Of a stretch of DNA of 64,000 nucleotides, positions 1 to 10,783 are shown piece after piece; position 1 is the stretch's first letter, and every line of letters begins with the position of its first letter. The stretch is taken from assembly GCA_021432635.1 (NCBI GenBank), contig MU270024.1, positions 620,001-684,000 on the forward strand, in the 5' to 3' direction. Source of the DNA: Thozetella sp. PMI_491 (taxonomy: Eukaryota; Ascomycota; Sordariomycetes; Chaetosphaeriales; Chaetosphaeriaceae). The translations under genes and the position numbers were made by a program. The notes under the pieces were generated by a model. That model had not been told where the DNA came from. It saw nothing but the letters and a program-made list of their open reading frames with translations, and searched no databases.

Positions 1-1091
1 TGTGATAGCCACTGTCACATTGTTAATGGAATAATTAGCGGTAAGGTTGCGAGATGATCCGAATTGCGGTCAGGTAGAAAGAGACGTACAGATCTCGTCC
101 TCATTCTCGTCGAATCCCACCACAGCGAGCTGTACCACCATGATCATGCGGATCAAAGATGCCACAATTGCACTGTCGGGTATTAGTTCATACAAGGTGA
201 TCAATATTTTCGAGTCGAAACTCACGCTACACCAAGGAGGAAAACGGCACTTGCTGTCATCTTGTTGGCCGTTGATAGGCCCGTCCGCCAGATCTAGCAA
301 TCGAATGGAATCAGCGAGGCTTTGAATACTTTGGCAAAATGGCCGGTCACTAACCACAGGCAACGGGATGATGGCGAGAATAATATCTGTAGCAAAGTCG
401 GTAGTACAGACAACGACGTCGTACCATTGAGTTCCTGTGCAGTGAGATTCGATCTCGCGAGCAGAGCCCCACAGTGCCCAGACGTCTAACTTGCACTGAA
501 ACAAGACTGCCAAAAAGAAGCCGATCATCCACATCCCAACCAGTACACTCAGGCCGACAAGGATGCTATGAGTGATTCGGGTAGCATAGACAGAGAAGAT
601 TCGCATATAGAAAAACAATATGCTTAGTTTGATGCACCCGAGCGCAAGTGGAAGCAGAAATGTATAGGCAACCTGAGTCTGAGACACTATTAGCACAATA
701 TTTCGCTAGCGACACAGGGAGAGCTCCCATTTATACTTTGGCAGCAATGTTAAGTTGGTCTGTCTTGAGATCTTGCAGGTCCCCGTCGAAATCTGGGGGA
801 ACCTCCACGCGATATCCCAATGCATGCTGTGTGACAGCATGGATAAGAACCACGCCGATGCCAATCTCTAGAGCCTAGGACATCTTTAGAAATAAACCAG
901 TTCTCAGCGAAGGCACGCACCAAAGATGGTAGTATGAACCAATCATCTGCCTTCAAAGGCTGTTTCTGCGTCTTTCGTGCTTGGACTCGCAGGAGAGCTG
1001 CCACAATGCCGGCTATTGGAAAGGCGACCGCTGCTGCCACTAGATGACCGGGAGTTTCAAAGTATTTTTGCTTGTCTGACGGGTCTGCCAT
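1..1091 (-). CDS. Rhodopsin-like fungal integral membrane protein, C-terminus beyond window
   Basis: Exons, read from the right: 921-1091, 737-874, 355-678, 226-293, 90-172, and 1-11, where the gene runs off the window. The introns (46, 58, 61, 53 and 78 bp) have GT..AG ends and keep one frame. The N-terminus holds a first membrane helix and the ADDWFILP motif that opens the second helix in the fungal rhodopsin-domain (SAT4-like, PF20684) family. The third exon carries FVKLS-like 'GCIKLSILFFYMRIF' and the segment ending IIPLPV; the next exons give a 'TASAVFLLG' helix and 'IVASLIRM'. These are family landmarks in the usual order. Members are seven-helix plasma-membrane proteins, mostly of unknown function. 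No catalytic role can be assigned. The last two helices and tail are missing only because of the window edge. Confidence 0.85.
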
Positions 1092-2836
1092 AACGGATTA
1101 GAAGTTTTATCACGTCTAGGAAACCTCTTTAGAAAAGATTTTGCCTGTGGCCGGGTCTGAAGGGTGTTAAGTTGGGCCGTAAGGCTTGTCTCGCAGAGGG
1201 TTTGGCTGTACTGGCGATATTATTCCGAAGGCACACGCTGCACCCCCGTCTTCCAATGGTCTAGAAATGCTCTCCACAAGGAATCACACTCCCCCTTCCC
1301 AGTGTTCCGTCGTTGCCGGCTTACAAGCGCCCCGCAGGAGAGCAAATATCCGGTAGCCCTACTAGCAGTCACTGATACTTTCCCAGAAACGACGCATCAA
1401 CCATGGATCAATTCAATTAGCCGTTGTGTTACTGATGGGACTGGCTATACGTCTTGGTCGTTGGTAATTTATACTACCGCGGACAAACTCTGCAATCATT
1501 GTTGGCGCTGATCTGGACAGTGCGGCAGGGCGGCACAGGCATTTCTTTGAGGTCTCTTTACAACTATCCGTGAGTTATACGATAGGTCCGAAAGAACCAA
1601 CAGTCTAGCATACTTTATTGCAGGCCATTCTACCGGGCCAACATGTAATGAGATATGGGCTGATAATATCAACTCACTCCAAGTGGGTGGATATTTCAGA
1701 TCATCAAGGACCCTATACCAGGTACTTCACTAGTAATCGCTCTTAAATTGCCGCACAAGTTCTGTCGCACAGGACATCTGGACCACCCCCCCCCCCCCTT
1801 TTGATATTGTTCTATGTACTGACGTAATACTGAGGCTGAATCAGATATGTCTTAATACCAGCGCGATATGAGTATTCCAGGAACTGGACGAACAACCGCT
1901 GTTGTTCTACCAACCTTGCAATTTCGAAAATTTCCAAAAGCTGACTACCAAGGGGAGCCCCTCCCCTTGCTCGTTTGATATCTTATCAGTGCCATATCAA
2001 TGTCGCTCAGAATATGATAACATCCACACTTGGTCCACTAGGAATAGGCTGATCAGGATCTGTGATCGAAGGACAATCAGGGTCATTCTCCGTCACTTTT
2101 GAACCGCCACTCCAAGTTAAAGACACCTCGCAGGTACTATTCATAATCCCTTTCTCACTGTCAGTCTTACCAACAGGTCTGCGGCTGGTCGGAACGATTG
2201 ATGGTTACCTATAGGTATGGACAAGGACAAAAGGAAGCCCCTGAAGGCGGACATGGCGAGGAAAACTTTGAAGAGGTACATTATGAAGTCATAACATCAA
2301 GTAGGGGGTGACTTATGGTTGTAATGTGCTAGAAAGTGTCTAGAATTACGGCTGCGTGGGGGATCAATATTTATCATGATTCATGATGTGGAGGTAGCTT
2401 GTATTACTCCATACCGTTATAAATAGCCTGTCCTTTGCTTAAGAGTAGATTTGCCTATGTATCATTTGTTCATCAGGCGGCCTGAGAAAAGGAAGAGAGG
2501 TCCTGCGTTTTAACCGATACTGCACATACTATGTCTAAATTTGGAGTTCAGCAGAGACGCCCGCGTACATAGTGCAAGTTATTGCTATCTCCGGCAGGGA
2601 TTGAAGGCGACAGGACGGGTGGAAGCCTGGAACAAAATTGCGGGGAAAGAAGCCAAGACGGGTAGCACGGATCCATTGCGGACACCTTTGTGCAGTACTC
2701 GCGGCGATTTCCATGAAGCGCTCCTCCAGTTCAACTCTACCCTTAATCTAGATCGTTATATAACCTGTTCAGGGTAACGCTCTACTCGCCTTGGATGCCC
2801 GAGCACTTCGTAGATGCCTTCTGAAGCCACATAAGT
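1092..2836. other. Intergenic stretch, no gene recognised
   Basis: This lies between the divergent rhodopsin-like and UstYa genes, so it should hold both promoters. It contains a run of 13 C at 1786-1798. The open frames are short, lack recognisable domains and have no convincing splice context. I see no RNA gene. Confidence 0.5.
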
Positions 2837-3873
2837 ATGGAGAACATCGGAGAGTCGAAAATCATCGAAGCAGGTGAACTAATGCCATCTCTCACAGCGG
2901 CAAAGAAGGGCCAACAGTGGAACATGTTCACTTGCATACATATCTATATCTTCCTTCTCCACGTCATTGTTCTCGTGGGTGTCGTAGTTTTGCCGATCTG
3001 TAAGCCGGGAACAGTCGACTATCTGATAGAGCATAAACGTTCATGGTGTAAGCCTCTACTTAATCTTTCTATACAATAGAGATTGTACTCCCATAACTAA
3101 CAAATATTCAGCCCCTGTCAACAAGTTTGTCGAGTTTGAAGCCAATGGAGATAATGCATTGGACCATAGCAAGCATAGTAAATACTCTGGCCCTCCATCA
3201 ACCGAACAGGAGCATGCCTGGGACGATCTGATGAGACGTATGGTCATCTCAATCCTGCGATCGGAGCAGGGCTCGCTAACTATAATATAGCTCTTCACTT
3301 TCGAGCCAGTCGCGAGGAACTGCTGAAGGCCGGAGAAGATTTACATAACGCTGTTGAGCTTGCGGACGGAGGATATATAGCCGTCTTAGGCGTGTATCAT
3401 GAGCTCCACTGCCTGGTCAGTAGCCCTCGCCCATTCTCAAAAATTCTATGCAAATCGATGGAAAGTGGCTCATAATTGACTGCAGCGACGGTTACGGCTC
3501 CATCTTTACAAAAGTCGGTATTATCCAAATATTACAGATACCCAGAATAAATATCTGCACGGACATTTAGGTTGGTCACAGTCTCCTTAGGCTGGCGAGA
3601 AGTTTCAAGAGTTTATCTTAACTACTATCAGACCACTGCCTAGAGTCACTTCGCTTGGCAATCACGTGCAACGGCAACACCGGCCTGTACTCGTTCGAGT
3701 GGACAGACCAAATGGCACACAAGCCCCTGACAAGATCCAACTCCAAAGCTGTCTGTGCCAAATGGAGTTCGATAGAAAACTGGAGCTACTCTCGGATGAT
3801 ACCTTTCCCATCCTCTGTGCGCCGGCCGAGACTCCCCGTGCAGCCTTACTACCAAGGCGATTCGTCTGTGTAG
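2837..3873 (+). CDS. UstYa-family (DUF3328) oxidase
   Basis: Five exons: 2837-3047, 3112-3237, 3291-3415, 3486-3570 and 3632-3873, giving 262 residues; introns are 53-70 bp. A short cytosolic N-terminus is followed by one membrane helix at about residues 33-53. Next come 'YSGPPSTEQEHAWDDLM', the usual DUF3328 segment, and the two HxxHC motifs that define UstYa proteins: H-E-L-H-C before the third intron and H-L-D-H-C just after the fourth. Both are intact. UstYa-type enzymes act in oxidative cyclisation or halogenation steps of fungal ribosomal-peptide and other metabolite pathways. No precursor peptide, UstO-like tyrosinase or peptidase was recognised nearby; the closest enzyme gene is the GMC oxidoreductase 1.6 kb away. 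Substrate unknown. Confidence 0.9.
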
Positions 3874-5434
3874 CTCACAAATATTATATATTCAAGTCTT
3901 CGGTAGGGTTTCTCCCTCCTAGCACATATCAAAATGAGAGTCGTAAAACTAGTATTTCTGCCGCTACGTACACGATATGAGCTCGGAAACCCAACCTACA
4001 CCACATCGATGAGCTTGCTGTACAAACTCCTAGGCTGATTCTTCCTAGACTACTGCTAACTTAACCGAGGTTGACTTTTGACGATAGCTTGACTCTTGAC
4101 GCCATCGACTTCCGACGCCAGCTTGACTCGAGCCGCTTACGCAGAGGCTGTTCATGTAGGGGCAACTCACGCCTGAGCCTCTCATGCTAACCCTCGGGGC
4201 CTTCTTGAGTAGCAGCGACCGCTAGATAAAGGTAGTGCTGGAAGCTATTGCCTAAGCCCCGTGGCAGCGCCTCTACGGGAGTTTAGTAAGTAGTTAGTAT
4301 GGGCAGTGGGTATTGGGTAGGAAGGCGTCTGGTGGGAGTCTATAGAAATCCGGCCACGCTTTATTTTTCTATCCGCTGGTGGCGGCCTAGCAAAGCTCTA
4401 TTTATATATGTTCCTCTTATGGCTCATCTTTTAAATACCACCTATGGTGGAGCTAGTGTGGTGGTATGTAGATATAGCCTGCACCGCTTAAAGCGGCGCT
4501 AAAAACCATCGAATTTGGAGGTCAAAGCTTTAACACTTGGCTTTATTATATTAAGTTATCTAGACTTAAGTTAGGACAAAAACTGGTATAGCTAGGCCTT
4601 CGCCCGTCTATTATTTACCTTTAAGGATTGGCTAGACTGGCTGATTAAGATAGCCGTAAGTACTCGGAAGAAAGGATATAACGCTTGGCGTTAAAAGGGG
4701 CTGGATGTGCAGCTAGAGGTCATGGATAGAGAGTAAATTAAGCCCTGAATACCACACTGCTAACATTTTATCACATTTGTGTTAACACAGTCTAAGTTAT
4801 CTCGTAAAGAGAGCTTTTTGTTTTATATAATATATATTTAAAAGGCAAGGGGGGGTAGACTCTCGGGTAGGATATTAAGTATAATTTTTATACCTTAGTT
4901 AAAAGATTCCTCATGGTCTAGTTAGGAACTGGTTTATTATGTATAGCAGCGCCTCATTTTCTTATATAAGTAAGGCTATAAACAGCGGTTTTCTTTCTCT
5001 AAGCGCTTTATTTGTGCAGATCCACTCTGTTCGCGACTCCAGCCTTGTGGAATTGTGTTTGCTGAGGTTGTATAGTCCTCGGAATACTAGGGTTTGTGCG
5101 TTATTCACTTGGGAAATCCCCTCATGCTGTCGCGTTTTTACTCACTACTAGAAATGCTTTTATATAGCACGGCCTGCTCAGTCCTGGATATCTGTCGAAC
5201 CGTTGGTCTTTTTGTCCGTCAATGGAACGTTCGCGCCTTGTACTTGGTGCACTATAGTTTTGTCCTTCGGATCACTCTCTATCGCACCGCCGCCATTATA
5301 CGACCAACGCCAAGACTCAAGTCTGGCCACAAATACGTATTTGACTAGGTCAAGAGTGCATACATACTATTTGTCGGCGTCTTTTTATTTTCGCCTGTAA
5401 ATAGTACGACTGATCATCTGCCATTGCCGTCCGC
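3874..5434. other. Gene-free stretch, possible decayed transposable-element DNA
   Basis: This lies between two convergent genes. Around 4070-4140 there is a degenerate short repeat built from TTGACT/TTGACG units. From about 4,300 to 5,200 the sequence is rich in TA and CTAG, with stops in all frames, as in old mutated transposon DNA. No coding match, terminal repeat or target duplication could be identified, so the element type is open. Confidence 0.35.
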
Positions 5435-7582
5435 TTATTGTCCAAGGCCCAACTCTTCGATAAAAATGTCCGCAGCCTTCTCCCCAATGACCAAGGCAGT
5501 GTTCATTGTGTTGGCGCCCACATTCTGCGGTGCAACACTGAGGTCGGCGACCTTCAACCCGCGCACGCCGTAGACGTCGAGGTCCTTGTTGACTACGCCC
5601 AGGCTCTCCTGTGGGGCCATCTTGCAGGTGCCGAGCCCATGCCAACATGTAGTCATGTTCTTCCGAATCCACTCCCCGAGGACCTGATTGTCCTCGGGAG
5701 AGTACACGATGTCCGCAATAGGTGGGGACGGCCCTCCTTCGTCTCCTGCATCCGAGCCATTGGCCGCCGCATGTCCTGGGGCGAACTGGGGGTGACGATG
5801 AGGTATCTCGCCCTGGTTGATGCGCATACGCCGTGCCACCTCGCGCTGCTTCTTGTACGCCCATATCTGCGTTTTCAAGTCAAAGCCGGACTCGTCTGTG
5901 AGATAGCCCGTCGCGAAGTCAAGACGGTCATCTAGGTTTCGTCCGGTGATGTGCTGTGTCACTACAATTAATCGCCGTGCAACTTTTCTCGGGGGCTCTA
6001 ATGAACCGGAGCAGGCAGTCCTTACCATGTGACCTCGAGAGTAGGGATACATCGTAACGGCCGCGATAGCAAAGTACTGGCCTCGAGGAATATTGGTGCG
6101 GTCGCCGAGGAGACTATTCTAAAATGAGTCATGCACCAGAACCGAGAAGACACTTACTCACCCTGCGTGGAAGATGAAGGAAACCAAGGGCTTCGTGGTC
6201 AAAGCTTCAAAGTCCTTATTCCAAGACTCTCTAAACTCGTCACCAAGTCTCTCGACTTCCATCGGCGTTGGTCGGATTTTAGACGCCGCATCAATGCCAT
6301 TCCAGCCCAGTATTGGATCTTTACTGCTGAGTAGACCCGGAATGTCAGAGAAACCACCGTGGATATCATCAGTCGTTGTCCCCTGTGCTAGGTCGGCTTT
6401 GTAGACATAGATGCTGACGTTGTGGTCTTGGTAGTCATGGCCGACACCAGGCACATTGGCAACCAACGGTACGCCTGCTTTCTCAAGGACTGTTGCATTG
6501 CCAACCCCTGATCTCTCCAGAAGTGGTGGAGTACCAAGTGTACCACACGTGAGAACGACGAGCCTTCTGGCTTTGATGGCTCGAGGAGCCTCTTTCGTGT
6601 GGTCAGGCTGGAAGATAGGATTGGGCCGGAACTCGATCCCTGAAGCTCGCCGATCATCGTCGAAAAGAACTCGCACAACCTCAGTCTCAACCAGTACGTG
6701 CAGAGAAGGATGTTTGTCGTCCTGCAGAAGCGGGTGCAAATAGGCATGTGCAGTATCCGATCTCTTGCCGTCGGGTGATACGTATTTTCGTATAGCCTCG
6801 ACCCCGAGGGACTCCAGGTCCTGCAAGTCCTCCACCTCTGGATAGCCAAGTTCCTTCATGGCGTTGATGAAGTCCGCTTTTGACTCTGTGGAGGAATAGT
6901 TCCCTCTTGACTGTCATGTAGCAAACGGGTCAGCCAAGCCAAGCCAATTCCAATATTGGTTCAGTGCTCAAAGATCATCACCCTTCGAGGTTATGTGCCA
7001 CGTACCACGTGAATAGGGCCATTATCACCATGGCTGTCCCCCTTGCTAGTTTCGTGGTATGTTTCGACCTATCACCGTAAGTATCAGCTGGATTGGTGGC
7101 TCGAATTGGTGGTCACCTTTCTGAGGTACTGTAACATATCATCACCTTTCCAACCCTCCATACCCCACGAGTCAAAGTCGCTTTTCTGGGCACGGACATA
7201 CATCATCAAATTGATGGATGACCCGCCGCCCAGGGTATTGCCAACCTGGACAAGTGATTCGCGGTCTCCAAGCTGACTCTCCTTGACGGACTTGTGGAAG
7301 AATACTCTGGGGTTGCTGTGTAAGTAGTTCCCTCGCCAGAGGATGGGGTTGACGACGGTTGTTGCTTCATGATTATCGCGACCGCTTTCGATGACCAAAA
7401 TGGAGAGCCCTGGATCAGCAGCAGCTAGCCTCGCGGCGATAATACAACCAGTGGTCCCTCCTAGAAACACAACTTTCTTAAGCAGGGAGTCATCACAATT
7501 CATCGAGCCAGGTGCACACACCTCCAGCGATGACCACATCGACCTCCTGGATTTCTTCGGGAAGTGTGTTATATACAGGCAT
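5435..7582 (-). CDS. GMC oxidoreductase, alcohol-oxidase type
   Basis: Six exons from the right: 7522-7582, 7117-7460, 7006-7068, 6162-6910, 6026-6113 and 5435-5953, giving 607 residues. The start MPVYNTLPEEIQ leads into the FAD-binding motif VVIAGGGTTGCIIAARL, with the first intron inside the glycine loop. The second GMC signature region (VGNTLGGGSSINLMMYVRA) and a conserved 'CGTLGTPPLLERSGVG' follow. The C-terminus has the catalytic-base region CWHGLGTCKM and the closing APQNVGANTMNTALVIGEKA. The family is FAD-dependent and oxidises alcohols to aldehydes with release of H2O2. 'SRGHM' followed by 'HITG' is typical of the alcohol/methanol-oxidase branch. No N-terminal signal peptide and no clear C-terminal peroxisomal tripeptide are seen (it ends GLGQ). 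Exact substrate unknown. Confidence 0.9.
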
Positions 7583-10500
7583 TGTGCGGTGTTGTTATTC
7601 GAGGAAAGTATAACACGAGGAGTAACGGAAACGTATAATAGACTATTTCAGCTAGATCTCTCTCCAGAGAAACCTTCCAATATTGAGCTTGTTCGTTGTG
7701 GTCAATTTATCGCGTAAAAAAAGACTTGCCTTTGTTCCGGGACGTGTCACACTATGTAGAAAGGTAGGGGATGGGCAATCCTACGCATCCCATCACTTGC
7801 TTCTGTTCCCCTTGTCGGCCGTTTGTTGGGCCGCAGTCGGACCTAACACGTGGGGGCCGTTGAGATGCAGTCACATAATTATGCATGTTGGTTCGGTTTA
7901 GTCGGACCGCAGACGGGCTGCTGTTGAGTTAATTACATACATGGAGCAAACAAACTGTCGATCACTGGGACGTTTATTCTCGGCTTCCGTATCGTACCCA
8001 CGGAATAATGCTGAGATCGTATATGTGCAAGCCGTGCCACATTCGCGCCTGGGGTAAACCTCGTAGGATGGGGCGATGCACGGCACGCCGAAGACGCGGC
8101 GGTGTTGGTTAGGACCGGCGGCGACAATGGAGTGCTAGGACCAGCCGCCTGGAACAGGGGAGCATTGTTTCTAGGCCGGTGGGGCCTGCTGACGGAGCTA
8201 AGCCACTCCTGGTCTGATATCGCTGGTTGGCCCATTTGTCTATAGAAGCACTGACAATTGCTCGCCAGAGTCGCAAAGGTGATGTATATATCGCGGCACA
8301 TCCTACACCCCAGTCAAATATATGGCATGCCCGAGGTGCAGCACTAGTTTCTTTTTTGTGCTAGCTTCGCGCCGCTTAGCCGCCCGCGGAGACCTAGCCA
8401 AGACCCGCCGCAAGATTGGTACCAACAGCTAGACCCCGACGACGGATCACGACAGAAACGCAGTGCTCTACCCAGCCCACCTCAAATACCCGCGGCACCG
8501 CAGCAAATACGGCGGGATCCACGGGAGACTAAGCATTCCACTCCGAAATGCCCGCAGCCAAGGCCTGCAGCAAGATGGACGACAACAAAAGCTCAGTGAC
8601 ACGTTCCCTCGTCAACAAAGGCACAGTCCACTGGGAACGCGGTGACGATGTCGAATGCTGCGAGCTCCCGCCGGATTCCCTCCTTGTGCCGCTATAGCGG
8701 CTCCGACTCCGAGTAATACAGAACTCTGACACTCAGTTCGGTCTTTTGCAACGTCTATCCGCGCTGTTGCGGTGGACTCTCGGTAATCCTGTCGCGCTAT
8801 AAGACGCCCCATGCACAATGAATACAGCGAATCTCCCTAATTCCTTCCTGGATCTCGAAAGATATAGAGTATAGAAGGTTGGCCATCCTGTTTCGTTCTA
8901 GAAAACAGGATCCCTAGGCGTCAGTGGCGCTACTGGCAGGTTGGTGACCGCGGAATTCCGGTACATATCCGACATCCTGGCCGATTTTTAGACCCAGTCG
9001 TCCTTGATACTTTGGATGATACAGAGAGTATCCGACTAGAGATACTCGACACCGAGGGGCCGAGGTATCATAACTGCATCTCGAATCGTGCGCGGCAGTC
9101 TCGCAGGTGGGATCCGCTTCTTGTGATCCTTCTATGTTGTCTGCGGCTGTCGTTAGGTTATTGACCCTGCCCAGTAGTAGTTTAGAGAGATCTACTTGCC
9201 GGTGGCTCCGTTTGAGAGTATAAGATATGGGTATTGACCATCCTGGGCAACCCAAATAACTCTTGTTGGCAGAGGGTAGTCCTTGGCTGGACCACAGTCA
9301 CCATGGTTTCGACAGTAGCCATCAAATCCATGTCTGCGCAACCCGATCAAAGCTTAGCGAATCAACTCGGAAACGACTTATTTTTCGACTGGCAGACTCG
9401 CGCAGCTCGCTGTGACTAAGTAGACATTGGACACGTGAGTATCGTAGCATATACTTGGATACGATTCTAGACCAATACTGACGTACCCTCCAATGCAGAC
9501 CCCGACAAAGGAAGCGAGGCTATATGACCTCCAGTTTCCCTGTCGACTTCTTTACAGTGTGCAAAGACCTTATGAGACTCTGCGTTCTCGTAGAGCATAT
9601 ATACGGCGCAATGATGCGTGTGTATGCAGCTGCACTGTTCAGAGAGAGATAATTGAGAACGGATCTGTCCCAGCTCCGCGATTATTGAACGGGCCGAATT
9701 TTAAGCTGTGCCGGACTAGTGAGCACAAATGGCAGCCAGACACCTCCCCTTCGCGGACGGTCGTTAGTCGGGGCGACGCAGATCGACTTCTGAGGGCAAC
9801 TCTGACCTCGCTGCCGCAGATTTCGATAGCTTCGCTCGAAGGAGAGCCGCAAGAATACTAGCTTCAGTGCCATACCCTGGTTCTATACGACCTATTAACC
9901 CTGAGCATTTGATAGTGGCGGTATCCATTCAGGCAAGCATGTGTTTCGGAACGGAAGAGAGGTAAATCATGAATACAAGCTGCAGACATGGTCTGCCTGA
10001 AATTTTGCGTTTGTCGGCAGCAGGCGTTATAGACAACCCTACTGTGAAACCTTCCTGTAATTTAAAGAAGTTGAACGGGATTAGTCCCGCGCGTATAATT
10101 TAACAAGCATCAGTGCCTAAGCGGCGGTGTGCGCTGACGCCACCATGTATGCACCTAGCCGAGTACCTCCTGCTTCTCGCCACACTCTGACGGCCAGAAA
10201 TTTGGGTCAGCAAATAGGAAGACCTGGAGATAATTCCAGTACGAAACCCCTCTTCTCTTGCTACCATACTTTCCCAGCCTTACTTTGATCGCTGGGTTAT
10301 ATGCAGGCTATTGTCAAGACGCGACTGCTGCCTTTGCTGCCTAGTAGCATTAGGCAACTTTGGAAGGTTGGGTCTCCTTTCATCTTCTCGAGAATGATTG
10401 GGCCGTCACGTATCACAGAGTTGGTCAGGTTTATATTTTGGGGGGCTTACGGCGAGGCTCTGAAGGGTGGGACAAACAGCACGTCAGAGCAGGGATCCCT

Positions 10501-10783
10501 TTGAAAGTGTAGTTATGTGTGGCTAGCGTCTACGGTTGGAATTCGCGCCAAAAGGATCAAATACCCGAGCCTTGATGCCTTTTTGACTATGTACCCCTCC
10601 TTGTACCACCAGGCTGCCTAGTTAGAGCATTGCGCGCCCATCCACGGTGTCCTAGGCGTTTCTCCCCTCTCTCATGTCCGCTACCCACTCTAGCAGTTGC
10701 GATTTTCGACCAGGTAACCACCACAACAAGGTTAAACGCCTCCACCGATCAGTCAAGCACAGCAAGGACGCCACTCTCAAATC
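7583..10783. other. Gene-poor stretch, nothing identified
   Basis: Several open frames of 60-120 codons occur on both strands, for example 7933-8301 and 8914-9255 (-) and 9493-9861 (+), but none shows a domain or signal peptide I recognise. A plausible donor (GTGAGT near 9,434) and acceptor (ATGCAG near 9,500) can be seen on the + strand, so a decayed or unknown gene here is possible. The last part should contain the promoter of the AAA+ ATPase gene. Confidence 0.4.

Noticed and set aside
1786-1798. Run of 13 C (and 12 C at 13961-13972)
   Set aside because: Simple homopolymer in intergenic DNA; no structure or regular pattern around it.
7933-8301. 122-codon minus-strand frame downstream of the GMC promoter
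   Set aside because: No signal peptide, domain or convincing start context; left as unassigned.
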